Notes: generated from the sequence alone by a model not told the origin. 64,000 nucleotides of DNA from Bacillus thuringiensis (GCF_014932895.1 NZ_JACYOF010000002.1:682001-746000), one strand, 5' to 3'. Counted from the stretch's first letter, positions 16,954 to 26,859 are shown. Translations and numbers: made by a program.

Positions 16954-17469
16954 TTTTGATTGTATAGCTTGTTCAATTACTTTTATATCTTTCCCGTCTC
17001 CAAACTCTGTATATCCCCAGATATTTGTTTCACCTCTATATTTATTTACAATAATATCCAGGTCGTGATATACACGATGAGCATACACTACATACTCAAT
17101 ATTTTTAAGTTCCACACCTTTTTTTACAATTTCATAACTTCTATTCACATCGCGTTTTATCTTTTCATTCTTTATTTCTTTATGTATATTTTTTAAAGAT
17201 GATTCTTGCTTTTGAAACCACTGCTTAAAATGGTTCCAGTCCCCGTCTGTATACTTCTCTGCTTTACCATAATTCAAGAAATCATTATAACTTTCATGTG
17301 TTGTACGAATAAAATCAAGTACTTTTTTCTTTTCTTGCATTTCTTCTACTTGAACTGTTGTATTTACTCCAGCAGGCTTATTCGCGTAATGTAATAACAC
17401 TTTCATAAGACTATAACTCGCAATTACCATCACGATAATAACGCCGAACACACTTAGCAATTTCTTCAT
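16951..17469 (-). CDS. uncharacterised membrane-anchored or secreted protein
   Basis: A 172-residue protein with an N-terminal signal anchor (KKLLSVFGVIIVMVIASYSL) and a helical, strongly charged extracellular domain. No family recognised. The start at 17469 is set by aaaggag 8 nt upstream; the longer frame to 17568 has no ribosome site. It precedes hmp on the same strand but is separated from it by its own terminator. Confidence 0.75.
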   Translation of the reverse strand: MKKLLSVFGVIIVMVIASYSLMKVLLHYANKPAGVNTTVQVEEMQEKKKVLDFIRTTHESYNDFLNYGKAEKYTDGDWNHFKQWFQKQESSLKNIHKEIKNEKIKRDVNRSYEIVKKGVELKNIEYVVYAHRVYHDLDIIVNKYRGETNIWGYTEFGDGKDIKVIEQAIQSK

Positions 17470-17583
17470 ATACAGAACTCCTTTTCTACTATGAATATTA
17501 CAATGGAGTGTTACACTTGTAACATTCTCTCGTAGAAACATAATTCCTGTATAAATTCTTCCTATCATTTCGACACTATTCTT

Positions 17584-18681
17584 CTACACATTTCTCCTTG
17601 GTAAATGTTCTTGTAAAACAATATACCCTTCATAAGCTGTATAACCAAGGATAGCTATTAATCCGATATAACAAGCAAATACTGCCCATTTCGTTTTCGC
17701 ATCAACTTTATAATAGTTTTCTTGTTGTCTCTTTTCTGTATCCCATTCATGTAATTTTCTTTCTGACATTTCAAACGCTTCTCTTATATGAATTGTATGC
17801 GTTTCTTTTTCATCTTCATATGGAACGTAATCAAGTGGCTCAAACTTTGGTAAAAGGTACTCTAACACTTCAATCTTTTGAAGTTCCCCTGTTTTTAATT
17901 CTTTCTCCCGCTCTCTTTGTCTCAATACATTCATCTCATGGTGCATCATATATATAGTTCGATGCACTGCACCGGTTTCTTCCAATTCCTCTTTAAGCTT
18001 AGAAACATATTCTTTCATTCCATCAATTCTATATCCTAATTCCTTAATTGGCTCATCTCTCTTTGTTACTCTATATAATTCCATACAGCCAATAATAAAA
18101 ATAAATCCTCCCAAAATACTTTTAAAGTAAATTGAATAGCCTAGCAGTAAAACAAGCCCTGCTCCCCAAATTTTAGTGCTTACAACTGAAATAATCCGGC
18201 CACCATCTAGCGGTGAAACTGGAATTAAATTAAAGAAATTAATCATACTTCCAAGCAAAATAACAAGCGCCCAAAATGGCTCTTTCGTTATTACATACAG
18301 TGGAATAGCTGGTAAAAATGAAAGCAATCCAAAAAGAGGACCCATATAGGCGATATAAGCTTCATCTTTTGCACTTTTCGGCATCTCTTTCATCCCAATA
18401 AGAGCTCCCATAAATGGAATAAAGATCGCGGGCGATGTTGGTATCCCTTTTCTTTTCGCAGCCCATAAATGGCCCATTTCATGAATAAACAACAAATAAA
18501 CGAGCGCTACCCCAAATTTCCAACCATATATAACGGCATATGCACCAAGCGATAGAAACATACTAAATACAGTTGAAAACTTAGCTAATTTAAAAATTGC
18601 AAATACCCACTTTAACTTAGACAGTACAAATAACCCCATTGCAACGATAATTCCCCATAATCCTTTTTTATTATTTTTCAT
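17584..18681 (-). CDS. site-2-type zinc metalloprotease, M50 family
   Basis: A 365-residue intramembrane metalloprotease-like protein. The zinc motif HEMGH is at residues 67-71 inside a membrane segment, and the third ligand motif NLIPVSPLDGGR (Asp159) is in a later segment. The C-terminal third is a cytoplasmic helical region with many charged residues, followed by a final membrane helix (about 337-355). Related proteins are YwhC and SpoIVFB. No anti-sigma factor or obvious substrate is encoded next to it. Confidence 0.9.
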   Translation of the reverse strand: MKNNKKGLWGIIVAMGLFVLSKLKWVFAIFKLAKFSTVFSMFLSLGAYAVIYGWKFGVALVYLLFIHEMGHLWAAKRKGIPTSPAIFIPFMGALIGMKEMPKSAKDEAYIAYMGPLFGLLSFLPAIPLYVITKEPFWALVILLGSMINFFNLIPVSPLDGGRIISVVSTKIWGAGLVLLLGYSIYFKSILGGFIFIIGCMELYRVTKRDEPIKELGYRIDGMKEYVSKLKEELEETGAVHRTIYMMHHEMNVLRQREREKELKTGELQKIEVLEYLLPKFEPLDYVPYEDEKETHTIHIREAFEMSERKLHEWDTEKRQQENYYKVDAKTKWAVFACYIGLIAILGYTAYEGYIVLQEHLPRRNV

Positions 18682-18832
18682 ATCCCTCTCCTTTATCTTT
18701 CTTTACTTACCCATATACACTCATCAAAACTTATTCTTTTCTCTATTATGACATATTTCTTTCTATTTTTAGAAAAAATGTTTATTTAATCCATTTTCAG
18801 TCGAAAATATAAATGAAAGGAGGTATATACAC

Positions 18833-19030
18833 ATGAAATTACAATCTCTCATAATAGGCGCCCTATCTTTTTTAGCTTCCACTCTTATTTTTTATACAGT
18901 TAGCTATATATTATTATTAGATTGGTTGCCAAATCACTTATTTATCGCCCTTATCATTCTTTCCGCTCTTATGATTTCTTTTCTTATTACACGAAAATCA
19001 ATAAATAAGCCATCAGCTAAAGCAAAATAA
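18833..19030 (+). CDS. small two-helix membrane protein
   Basis: A 65-residue protein with two hydrophobic helices (about 7-29 and 34-54) and a basic tail. A strong ribosome site, aaaggagg, lies 8-9 nt before ATG 18833. Function unknown. A terminator follows directly. Confidence 0.75.
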   Translation: MKLQSLIIGALSFLASTLIFYTVSYILLLDWLPNHLFIALIILSALMISFLITRKSINKPSAKAK

Positions 19031-19060
19031 TAGAGAGGGTGCCTTTTCCCTCTCTATTAT
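19029..19060 (+). terminator. terminator after the two-helix membrane protein
   Basis: AATAGAGAGGG / CCCTCTCTATT stem starting at the stop codon; the T tract is weak. Confidence 0.7.
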
Positions 19061-19099
19061 CATTTCCTAGGAAAGGCCCTATAGATTTTACGTTTCACA

Positions 19100-19256
19100 T
19101 TTATCCCGCTATTTGCGGGCAGTAAGACTCTCACCTCAAAATTCGACTGGAGCAAAGAAGTTAAGTGGGAGATCAACTGCCCGTAAACACCCGATTGGTA
19201 CGGGCTGATAATCAGTGGAGGATGAGCACCCCCCACTGATTAAAGTTTCACTTTAT
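19100..19256 (+). repeat. complete bcr1 repeat (157 bp)
   Basis: This is the reference copy in the window. TTTAT at both ends (19100-19104 and 19252-19256) is the expected target duplication. It has a CCCGCTATTTGCGGGCAGTAAG head, a central block, a GCCCGTAAACACCCGATTGG block, a CAGTGGAGG...CCCCCACTG hairpin and the AAAGTTTCACTTTAT tail. The right TTTAT contains the TAA stop (minus strand) of the adjacent lipoprotein gene. Confidence 0.93.
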
Positions 19257-20104
19257 CTTTGTAAGTTCATTTTTTCACCATACTCTTTAACAATTTGAAT
19301 TATATTTTGAAAAACACCTATTTTTTCTTTTTTACTATTTAATATTTTCAAATCGTAATTTTCATAATATGTTTCTAATGATTTTAATTGTGATAACGGT
19401 GCATCTTTTATCGGAACAGTAACATTCAATTCATACTGCTTATATCCTTCTTTTACTTTTTCAGCTGAAATGATTTCACTCTCTTTTGCTCCAATTAATT
19501 TTTGAACTTTTTCTGGGAAAATCAATTGCAAATAATATTCTTGTTCCTTTACTAACTTATTGTATAGTGATTGTGAAATCGTATAACGTACCGTATAATT
19601 CATTTTTTGATCACCTGATTTAATATGAAATGCAGTAATCTGCAAATCTTTTTTTGTTACTTCCGTTAAAGGCCCTACCTGCATCTCATCTTCCTTTTGT
19701 TCTGAAATCTTCGGAAATATAGCCAAAAGTTTTTCCGTATCTTTTTCGTTCAACATATACATGTCGTCCTTATATTGCACCCATCCTCTTCTGTCTTCTC
19801 CTCTTAACCATGCATAATATATTTCTTTTTTCCCATCTCTACTAATTTGTATTTCGTATTCCGGTTCACCAAAGCTACCTGTTACTTCTTGCTTTGCTGC
19901 TTTATTTATTATGTCTATTACTAACTTAGCTTCTGATTCCTGTAACTTTTTCTCTTTCTGTTTTTTTTGTATAACAGTTACTCCTACTGTTTCTTTCACT
20001 TCATTCACCGTCTCCTCTACTTGTTTTGTTTCTTTCTTCTGCTCAGCTTGTCCACACGCCGCGAGTAAGACCACCAATAAAAACATGACGTATTTTCCTT
20101 TCAA
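19253..20104 (-). CDS. uncharacterised lipoprotein
   Basis: A 283-residue lipoprotein. Signal peptide MKGKYVMFLLVVLLAAC with lipobox LLAAC (acylated Cys17), then a charged linker and a domain of about 230 residues without a family I recognise. TTG 20104 is chosen: GGAGA lies 6 nt upstream and it puts the lipobox at the usual distance, whereas the frame extends to 20272 without a site. The stop codon lies inside the target duplication of a bcr1 element. Divergent from the methyltransferase gene. Confidence 0.82.
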   Translation of the reverse strand: MKGKYVMFLLVVLLAACGQAEQKKETKQVEETVNEVKETVGVTVIQKKQKEKKLQESEAKLVIDIINKAAKQEVTGSFGEPEYEIQISRDGKKEIYYAWLRGEDRRGWVQYKDDMYMLNEKDTEKLLAIFPKISEQKEDEMQVGPLTEVTKKDLQITAFHIKSGDQKMNYTVRYTISQSLYNKLVKEQEYYLQLIFPEKVQKLIGAKESEIISAEKVKEGYKQYELNVTVPIKDAPLSQLKSLETYYENYDLKILNSKKEKIGVFQNIIQIVKEYGEKMNLQR

Positions 20105-20212
20105 ATCAATTCTCCTTTTCCAATAAGAAATTCTTATAATAGTCATATATAAAACAAAAACGTTGCATGATAAATAATACGCTATACTATACACTGAAGG
20201 GAGGATTTTACA

Positions 20213-20989
20213 ATGTCCATCAATTTTCATGATGCAAATAATAAGTATACGTATGCAACTCGTAATGCACATATTTCATGGAACAAAATGATAAACAACA
20301 TTGTAAATATACAAAACAAACAAGTAATTGATATAGGCTGTGGTGGGGGAATTTATACGAAAGAACTTGCTCTTATGGGAGCTAAAAATGTTGTTGGCCT
20401 TGATTTTTCAAAAGAAATATTACAAGCTGCAAAAGAAAATTGTAGCGGCTTTCCAAACATTTCATTCATTCACGGTGATGCACATAATATCCCATATCCC
20501 AACGAAACATTCGATCTTGTTATTTCACGCGCAGTTATTCATCATTTACAAGACATTCCTACATTTCTACTTGAAGCTTCTCGCATACTAAAGAAAAACG
20601 GTGTACTTATTTTACAAGATCGAACCATTGAAGATTGTACAATTCCAGGAAGTCCAGAACACATTCGTGGATATTTCTTTTCAGTATTTCCAAAACTCAT
20701 TGAAACTGAAGCAAAAAGAAGACCAAAAACTGCTATTATACAGCAAGAATTACAAAAACATTCTCTTCAAGTGTTCCCCACTCAAACACAATGGGAAGTA
20801 CGGAAAATACATGATTCTGTAGAAGCATTACTACAAGACTTATCTCCTCGAACCGGACGATCCATTCTATACGAATTAACAGATCATGAACTTTCTCAAC
20901 TTCTCCAGCATATCCAAACAGCATTAAAAAACGTCTCTCCTATTATCGAAAGAGATCGGTGGACCATTTGGAGTGCCATGAAATTGTAA
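20213..20989 (+). CDS. class I SAM-dependent methyltransferase
   Basis: A 258-residue methyltransferase with motif I VIDIGCGGG (38-46), an acidic loop after VVGLD, motif II FDLVISRAVIHHL and a C-terminal helical cap. It belongs to the UbiE/Methyltransf_11 type. The substrate is unknown. An aggga site precedes ATG 20213. Shares a bidirectional terminator with the following minus-strand gene. Confidence 0.9.
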   Translation: MSINFHDANNKYTYATRNAHISWNKMINNIVNIQNKQVIDIGCGGGIYTKELALMGAKNVVGLDFSKEILQAAKENCSGFPNISFIHGDAHNIPYPNETFDLVISRAVIHHLQDIPTFLLEASRILKKNGVLILQDRTIEDCTIPGSPEHIRGYFFSVFPKLIETEAKRRPKTAIIQQELQKHSLQVFPTQTQWEVRKIHDSVEALLQDLSPRTGRSILYELTDHELSQLLQHIQTALKNVSPIIERDRWTIWSAMKL

Positions 20990-20990
20990 G

Positions 20991-21030
20991 GAAGGAAGCC
21001 TCACAAAATAATGTGAGGCTTCCTTCTTTC
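20991..21030. terminator. bidirectional terminator
   Basis: Perfect 15-bp stem GAAGGAAGCCTCACA / TGTGAGGCTTCCTTC in the gap between convergent genes. Confidence 0.9.
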
Positions 21031-21238
21031 ATAATCTAATTTTGCAACACTCTTGATATCCCCCACTTCTGGCCTGTGCACTTCCACACTTCGGACATAC
21101 TAAATATCTAGACTGATTTGTCAACAAACTACCTTTTTGAAAGAGTAAAACTTCTGCTTGTTTAAACGAACGCGAATGATATAACCACATAAAACCAATT
21201 ATAGCAATAATACCGAATAATACTCCCATCGCAAGCAT
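21029..21238 (-). CDS. small membrane protein with a zinc-ribbon-like tail
   Basis: A 69-residue protein: one N-terminal membrane helix (about residues 3-22), then a soluble part with CPKCGSAQ and a second Cys pair (ECC) that could form a zinc ribbon. ATG 21238 is 8 nt from gagg; the frame begins at a GTG overlapping that site. Function unknown. Confidence 0.7.
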   Translation of the reverse strand: MLAMGVLFGIIAIIGFMWLYHSRSFKQAEVLLFQKGSLLTNQSRYLVCPKCGSAQARSGGYQECCKIRL

Positions 21239-21453
21239 TTCAGTCACCTCTTTTGGTTTGTTCTTTCCAGCAAGTGGATTGTTGTATTATTCTCTATAAA
21301 TTCAACTAATCCCTGCTTCACTCCTGTAAATATCAATTTTCTCCACATTTTTTACAATTCTCTACAAAGTTTTATTTCGTTTTTACAAATCCCTTCGAAA
21401 CGTTTATATTACCGACTATATTTCAATATTCAAACATATATACAAAAAATATA

Positions 21454-21482
21454 TTGACTTTCTAAAAAAATCATGCAACAAT
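21454..21482 (+). promoter_or_regulatory. possible promoter of the T-box-brnQ transcript
   Basis: TTGACT (21454-21459) and AACAAT (21477-21482) with a 17-bp spacer. The -10 match is only moderate. It is placed correctly, about 25 bp before the leader structure. Confidence 0.45.
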
Positions 21483-21507
21483 ACTGTCAGAATACTTGAA
21501 CTAAAAT

Positions 21508-21778
21508 TCATTGACGAGAACGAGTACGTTATAGAACTGTTCCCCAGAGAGTTGGCAAGTTGCTGAAAGCCAACGTTCAGTGCGTAACCGAAAATCATCT
21601 CCGAGAAGTAGAACCGAATGTTACAGTAAGTTCTTACCGGCTGTCCCCCGTTACAAGGAACACGTATCATGTTGTACGTTGCAAAGCCGTATACATATAG
21701 ATATATTTCTACATGTATAAATTAGGGTGGTATCGCGGGTAAATATAACTCGTCCCTTTCTTTAGGGGCGAGTTTTTT
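21508..21778 (+). promoter_or_regulatory. T-box riboswitch, isoleucine specifier
   Basis: The leader has a Stem I with an AGTA loop element (21532-21535) and the T-box core AGGGTGGTATCGCGG (21724-21738). The terminator ACTCGTCCC / GGGGCGAGT with T tract lies directly before the brnQ ribosome site. Aligning Stem I with the second T-box in this window puts the specifier at ATC (21594-21596), preceded by GAAA and followed by A and the TCTC lower-stem strand. Uncharged tRNA-Ile should promote antitermination. Confidence 0.9.
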
Positions 21779-21817
21779 GTGTTCTTACAAATGAATTTTA
21801 AAAAGGAGGAAAAAACA

Positions 21818-23173
21818 ATGAACACTGTATCAAAAAAACATATTTTTTTCACAGGTCTTATGCTATTTTCTTTATTTTTTGGGGCAGGTAATTTAATTTT
21901 CCCTCCCATGCTTGGACAAAATGCTGGTGAAAACTTTTGGCCTGCAATGATTGGATTTTTATTAACAGGAGTTGGCTTACCATTATTAACTGTTATTGCA
22001 ATTTCTTTATCTGGGAACGGTATGCAACAACTTGCAAGTCATGTTCACCCATTATTCGGAATTTTCTTTACTGTAGTTGTATATATTGCAATCGGTCCAT
22101 CAATGGGGATTCCACGTGTCGCTAACGTCTCTTATGAAATGGGTATTAGTTCTTTCTTACCAGAAACAATTCGCTCTAGTAACCTAGCGCTATTTTTATA
22201 CACAGTCATCTTCTTTGCTATCGTATTTTGGCTTAGTTTAAATCCATCTAAACTTGTCGACCGTATTGGAAATATATTAACACCTATTTTACTACTCTCT
22301 ATTTTCTTATTATTTGCAAAAAGCGTATTTACACCGCTAGGGCAAACTGGAGTTGCAATGAACGAGTATACAACTTCTCCACTCTTCAAAGGTTTTATGG
22401 AAGGATACTTAACGATGGATACCATCTCGGCGCTTGCATTTGGAATTATCGTTGTAAATGCTATTCGCTCTAAAGGTGTGAATGATCGCAAATCCATTGC
22501 CATCGCAACAGCCAAAGCAGGACTTATTGCAGCTAGTGGATTGATACTAGTTTATGTTGCACTTGGTTGGCTTGGTGTGACAAGTGTATCTCTAGGATAC
22601 GCAAAAAATGGCGGACAACTATTAACAGTTATCGTACAACAATTATTGGGTCCATATGGTCTCATTTTATTATCACTAATTGTTACACTCGCTTGTTTAA
22701 CAACATGTGTCGGACTGGTCTCAGCATGCAGTCAATATTTCTCAACATTATTAACAAAATTATCGTACAAACAGTTAGCAAGTATCATTTGCTTATTAGG
22801 ATTATTAGTCGCCAACTTAGGTTTAACAAAAATTATCGCAATCTCTGTTCCAATTCTACTTGTTGTATATCCAATTGCGATTGTACTCGTTCTACTATCG
22901 CTACTTCATAAATATTTCGGTGGATATCGTTCTGTTTATGTAGGTGCTTTAATCGGAGCAGCATTCGTAAGCATATTTGACGGATTAAAACAAGGCGGTA
23001 TTCCAGTTTCATTTATCACGCCCTATTTTGAATTTATCCCTTTATATAATGAAGGAATAGGCTGGTTAATACCAGCATTAGCCGGAGCTCTTATCGGCCT
23101 TACTATCGCTAAACTAAGCGGTGCGAAAAAAGTTCCCTTAATAACCGAATCCGGCGAAGCAAAAGCATCCTAA
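21818..23173 (+). CDS. brnQ: branched-chain amino acid transporter BrnQ
   Basis: A 451-residue LIVCS-family cation-coupled permease for leucine, isoleucine and valine with about 12 membrane segments. The N-terminal FFGAGNLIFPPMLGQNAG signature is clear. ATG 21818 follows aaaggagga; the ORF upstream of it only reads into the T-box terminator. Expression should rise when tRNA-Ile is uncharged because of the leader T-box. Terminated by a hairpin at 23172-23198. Confidence 0.95.
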   Translation: MNTVSKKHIFFTGLMLFSLFFGAGNLIFPPMLGQNAGENFWPAMIGFLLTGVGLPLLTVIAISLSGNGMQQLASHVHPLFGIFFTVVVYIAIGPSMGIPRVANVSYEMGISSFLPETIRSSNLALFLYTVIFFAIVFWLSLNPSKLVDRIGNILTPILLLSIFLLFAKSVFTPLGQTGVAMNEYTTSPLFKGFMEGYLTMDTISALAFGIIVVNAIRSKGVNDRKSIAIATAKAGLIAASGLILVYVALGWLGVTSVSLGYAKNGGQLLTVIVQQLLGPYGLILLSLIVTLACLTTCVGLVSACSQYFSTLLTKLSYKQLASIICLLGLLVANLGLTKIIAISVPILLVVYPIAIVLVLLSLLHKYFGGYRSVYVGALIGAAFVSIFDGLKQGGIPVSFITPYFEFIPLYNEGIGWLIPALAGALIGLTIAKLSGAKKVPLITESGEAKAS

Positions 23174-23198
23174 AAAACTCCCAAAAGGGAGTTTTTTT
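23172..23198. terminator. bidirectional terminator
   Basis: AAAACTCCC / GGGAGTTTT with T tract between brnQ and the convergent small gene. Confidence 0.88.
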
Positions 23199-23460
23199 AC
23201 ATTTGATAAGCAGTATGGTTAAAACTGCTTATTTTATACGCTTTCGTATAATATTCAATATTTGTATCAACTGTTTCTACTTTGACAACATCATAGTAAT
23301 CTTCTTGTTTTACTAAAAATAAATAGTACTCTTCTGTCGCCTCAATAATTGCAATTTTATCTGTCTCAACATTATATTGTTCACAAAGCGCTTGTAATGC
23401 GTTCACATAATCCCCTAATTTTTTAGACTTATCCATTCCAAATATAGTTTGAACTAACAT
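23197..23460 (-). CDS. uncharacterised 87-residue protein
   Basis: A small acidic protein starting MLVQTIFGMDKSKKLGDYVN, with EQYNVETDKIAIIEATEEYY in the middle. No membrane segment or family recognised. ATG 23460 has aggggaga upstream at suitable spacing (7 nt); an ATG 6 nt earlier is closer to the site. It stands alone. Confidence 0.7.
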   Translation of the reverse strand: MLVQTIFGMDKSKKLGDYVNALQALCEQYNVETDKIAIIEATEEYYLFLVKQEDYYDVVKVETVDTNIEYYTKAYKISSFNHTAYQM

Positions 23461-23552
23461 ATACATTCTCCCCTTTGTATGTACTGTTAACAACTTAACG
23501 ATAACGCTTACATTGTTTATCGTCAATAAAAAGATTCAGCGATTTTACTGCC

Positions 23553-23619
23553 AAATTTGAATTGGTGCAAGCTAATAATCAGCGAGGAATCTCCCCCGCT
23601 GATTAAAGTTTCACTTTAT
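23553..23619 (+). repeat. 3' part of a bcr1 repeat
   Basis: Only the right third is recognisable: diverged ATTGGTGCAAGCTAATAATC, the CAGCGAGG...CCCCGCTG hairpin, and the intact GATTAAAGTTTCACTTTAT tail. The terminal TTTAT (23615-23619) overlaps the liaR stop codon by one base. The hairpin may act as the liaR transcript end. Confidence 0.85.
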
Positions 23620-24251
23620 TATTTCGTTAATTGATGTCTAAATGCATAAATAACCGCCTGTGTACGGTCACTTACATTTAGCTTATTTAATATATTACTC
23701 ACATGTGTCTTTACCGTTTTAAGTGCAATAAAAAGTTCGTCTGCAACTTCCTGATTACTCTTCCCCTCTGCAATTAATAACAAAATCTCATATTCTCTTT
23801 CTGTTAACTCTTCATGCAAAGGTTGTTCCTTCTTCTGGCGCATACGCAACATCATTTTACCAGTGACTTTCGGCTCTAATACCGTTTCCCCGTCATAAGT
23901 AGCTCGCACCGCATCCGCAATATCACTCGCTCTTGATGTTTTCAATAAATAACTTGTTGCTCCGGCCTCAATCACAGGATACAATTTTTCATCATCTAAA
24001 AAACTCGTTACAACAACAATCTTCGCTTCTGGCCATTCTTGAATAATAGCCCTTGTTGCTTCAACCCCATCCATCTCATCCATGACAAGGTCCATTAAAA
24101 TAATATCCGGTCTTAATTGCAATGCTAACTCTGAACCTTTTCTTCCATTTTCAGCTTCTCCAACTACTTCAATATCTGGCTGTGTCGATAAATATGCCGA
24201 CACACCCATGCGAACCATTTCATGATCATCGACAAGTAATACTTTTATCAT
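23619..24251 (-). CDS. liaR: response regulator LiaR
   Basis: A 210-residue NarL/LuxR-type response regulator. Receiver with phospho-acceptor Asp54 ([12 protein letters not shown]) and a C-terminal LuxR helix-turn-helix ([22 protein letters not shown]). Identified as LiaR from its fixed position after LiaF-LiaS and its sequence type (VraR in staphylococci). It activates the liaI-liaH promoter under cell-wall stress. The start overlaps liaS by 4 bp. Confidence 0.9.
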   Translation of the reverse strand: MIKVLLVDDHEMVRMGVSAYLSTQPDIEVVGEAENGRKGSELALQLRPDIILMDLVMDEMDGVEATRAIIQEWPEAKIVVVTSFLDDEKLYPVIEAGATSYLLKTSRASDIADAVRATYDGETVLEPKVTGKMMLRMRQKKEQPLHEELTEREYEILLLIAEGKSNQEVADELFIALKTVKTHVSNILNKLNVSDRTQAVIYAFRHQLTK

Positions 24252-25303
24252 ACTTCTCCCCCTCTCTCAATCATAGTCGGTACTTTCACTTCAATTTGCG
24301 TTCCTTTATTTGGAAAACTAAGCACTTTTAGAGTCCCGCCTATTTCATGAACACGCTCTTGCATTGATCTTAAACCGTATGAACCTGCCTTATTAACTCC
24401 TACTTCAAATCCAACGCCGTCATCTATAATTTTTAAAATGGCATATTGATCAATTTTACGAAGACGTACTTCCGTTTTCTTTGCCTTCGCATGCCGTAAA
24501 GTATTTGATAGCGCTTCTTGCACAATACGGAATAAATGATCTTCTACACCTTTTTTTAATTCAATTGGCTCAATTAGCCATTCAATTTTCATATGTTGTT
24601 TGCGTGATAATTCCGTTAATAATTCCTCTATACCTTCTGTCAGTTTCTTACCTTCCAATTGTACAGGGCGTAAATGAAGCAATAATGCTCTCATTTCTGA
24701 TTGTGCATTTACAACCATATTTTCAACAAGCTGTAATTGCTTTTTTGTCGCATCTGGAAATTCAGTCACTTGTTCATTAATCGCTGACATCATCATTGAC
24801 ATTGCAAAAAGCTGCTGACTTACTGAATCATGCAGTTCCCTTGCTAACCGATGCCTTTCTTGAGAAATCGCTTCTTGTCTCATCTCTTCATTCCAATGAG
24901 CTCGTTCATTCGTTACTTTTTGAAATAGCCCCGCTTGCTCCTCTAATCGACGAGCAAGGCCGATTACTTTTCGTTCCACTTCATGAAATTCATCATCTGC
25001 AGTAAACGAAACATCATTTGGAAAATTCCCTCGTTCTACTTCAAATAGAAAAGTATTTAATCCTTGTATACGCTGCTCAATATAATAACCAATAGCGTAG
25101 CCTATAATTCCTCCGATAAGAAGACTAGTACTCATAATAAACAAGCCAATTGGAACAGAAGCGATGGATTCTTTCCAGAGTAAATCATAAACTTGTTGTT
25201 CGCTTTTCCATACATATACAATTGTACAAATAAGTGCGATACTCACAGAGGACAACATAGAATATCGAATATACATCCACGAAATATTCTTTTGTTTTTT
25301 CAT
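24248..25303 (-). CDS. liaS: sensor histidine kinase LiaS
   Basis: A 351-residue membrane kinase with two membrane helices (about 13-30 and 47-70), a very short external loop, HAMP, the HisKA_3 motif [18 protein letters not shown] and a HATPase domain. The near absence of an extracellular domain is typical of intramembrane-sensing kinases for cell-wall antibiotics. Overlaps both neighbours by a few bases. Confidence 0.92.
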   Translation of the reverse strand: MKKQKNISWMYIRYSMLSSVSIALICTIVYVWKSEQQVYDLLWKESIASVPIGLFIMSTSLLIGGIIGYAIGYYIEQRIQGLNTFLFEVERGNFPNDVSFTADDEFHEVERKVIGLARRLEEQAGLFQKVTNERAHWNEEMRQEAISQERHRLARELHDSVSQQLFAMSMMMSAINEQVTEFPDATKKQLQLVENMVVNAQSEMRALLLHLRPVQLEGKKLTEGIEELLTELSRKQHMKIEWLIEPIELKKGVEDHLFRIVQEALSNTLRHAKAKKTEVRLRKIDQYAILKIIDDGVGFEVGVNKAGSYGLRSMQERVHEIGGTLKVLSFPNKGTQIEVKVPTMIERGGEV

Positions 25304-26043
25304 TATACTTTCCTCACTTCCGTATCGCCTACGACAAGCGAAGAAATAATTTTTATACGGCGAGGGGCTTCTTTATACTGCTCTGTTCTAAACGTAACAT
25401 TACGATTAAACCCTGTTTCTTCGTGTCCTGGCAAAAGCACTCGCCCAACAATAACAGAATGATTTAAAGACAGTTCAATATCATATGGAACATATAAACG
25501 GATATTACCAACAACACCTCTAATAACAATTACCGTTTCTCCCTCTGGAATCATCGCGGTCGTTAAATCAATTTCGACATCACAAGCACCACATTGAACA
25601 TTAATATCCTCAAGCTCATAAATATGATCCATCACTCGTATATTTCCTACGAACATATTTTTTAAATACGGTTCTGTACGATATATTTGTTTTTCTTCAT
25701 CTATATATCCTTTTTCTTTAATTTCAACTTTCATTGCTTTTTGCTGATGTCCTTGCTGAATAAGTTGATAACCAATTAAAGCTAAACAAGAAAATACTAC
25801 GAGTACAAAGGCTGCTGATGAAAATAAGAAGAATAAGAATACAATACCACCAACAAATAAAAATACATTTCCCCTTACATAACGATTCTTTTTTCGATAA
25901 TGCCTTCCAAACATAATCATAATAAATGCAAAAATAAGTGCACCAGGCTCAAAATGACCAAGTATCATATCAAGAAAAAGACCGAATCCAAATATGATGA
26001 GGAGCATCCCCATTAATTGTGTTTTTGAAAATTGCTTTTTCAT
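25303..26043 (-). CDS. liaF: LiaF, inhibitor of the LiaRS system
   Basis: A 246-residue protein with four N-terminal membrane helices and a C-terminal soluble domain with repetitive beta structure (INVQCGACDVEIDLTTAMIP, GVVGNIRLYVPYDIELSLNH), as in LiaF/VraT. It keeps LiaS inactive without envelope stress. Translationally coupled to liaS (1-bp overlap). Confidence 0.9.
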   Translation of the reverse strand: MKKQFSKTQLMGMLLIIFGFGLFLDMILGHFEPGALIFAFIMIMFGRHYRKKNRYVRGNVFLFVGGIVFLFFLFSSAAFVLVVFSCLALIGYQLIQQGHQQKAMKVEIKEKGYIDEEKQIYRTEPYLKNMFVGNIRVMDHIYELEDINVQCGACDVEIDLTTAMIPEGETVIVIRGVVGNIRLYVPYDIELSLNHSVIVGRVLLPGHEETGFNRNVTFRTEQYKEAPRRIKIISSLVVGDTEVRKV

Positions 26044-26077
26044 TTCAGCTCCCCCCTTCTAATTACATATACATAGA

Positions 26078-26108
26078 AGAAAAGGCATTGCTTTCCAACA
26101 CCTTTTCT
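26078..26108 (-). terminator. hairpin between liaH and liaF
   Basis: AGAAAAGG / CCTTTTCT closing pairs with additional inner pairing. A leaky terminator here would let liaIH be expressed far above liaFSR, as known from B. subtilis. Confidence 0.6.
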
Positions 26109-26149
26109 CCTATCACTATATCATAAGCCTGTTTTATAATATACTACAA

Positions 26150-26812
26150 TTATTTTGTTACTTCCTTCGTTAACGATACTTCACTTTTCTCTTTCATTTC
26201 ACGCTCAAGTTTTGCAATTTTCATATCAAAAGTGTCGCGCTCATGCTCTTCATTCATACGAATTTCTAAGTCACGAATATGATCTTCAATTTCTTCAAAT
26301 CGTAAGAACGGATTATTTTCATCCATTTTATGCATCGCAGTATTCATACGACGATTTGCATGCGCCATATTTTCACGTGCCATTAGTTCCATACGCTTTG
26401 CGTGCATTTCTTTTAATTTATTTTTCATTTCTGAAAGACGACGCTCTAACTCATCAATTTGCTCTACAACACCTGCATACATTTCTTCTAATCGAGTTAC
26501 TTGCCCTTCATAATAAGCTACTTCTTCTAATGCACGCTCATGCAGTTGTAATTCGCCTGCTTCTTGAGCAATGATAGCTTGCTTTGATCTTTTGTTAACA
26601 AAATAGCGTGCTTGCTCAAGCTCACGAGCGAAGTTAGATTTTAATGTTTTATGACGCTGAATCAACTTCTCAATTTTTGTTATTTCACGCTCACTATCGC
26701 GTAAATATTGGTTTAACATAGCAATTGGATTTTTTCTTTCTTTCTCATCTAACACATTATGAAAATCAGCTAAAATTGCATCGCGTACACGTCCGAATAA
26801 AGATTGTTTCAT
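26150..26812 (-). CDS. liaH: phage-shock protein A homologue LiaH
   Basis: A 220-residue, almost entirely coiled-coil PspA/IM30-family protein (LFGRVRDAILADFHNVLDE start, long heptad regions, acidic C-terminal half). It forms ring-shaped oligomers that protect the membrane and is the main product of the LiaR response. Preceded by liaI. Confidence 0.92.
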   Translation of the reverse strand: MKQSLFGRVRDAILADFHNVLDEKERKNPIAMLNQYLRDSEREITKIEKLIQRHKTLKSNFARELEQARYFVNKRSKQAIIAQEAGELQLHERALEEVAYYEGQVTRLEEMYAGVVEQIDELERRLSEMKNKLKEMHAKRMELMARENMAHANRRMNTAMHKMDENNPFLRFEEIEDHIRDLEIRMNEEHERDTFDMKIAKLEREMKEKSEVSLTKEVTK

Positions 26813-26859
26813 TATAAATCTTCCTCTCTTCTACTTTATTTATAATTTGATTTATTGTT

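Noticed and set aside
26155-26574. 139-codon frame antisense to liaH
   Set aside because: Product of the strongly biased coiled-coil codons of liaH on the other strand.
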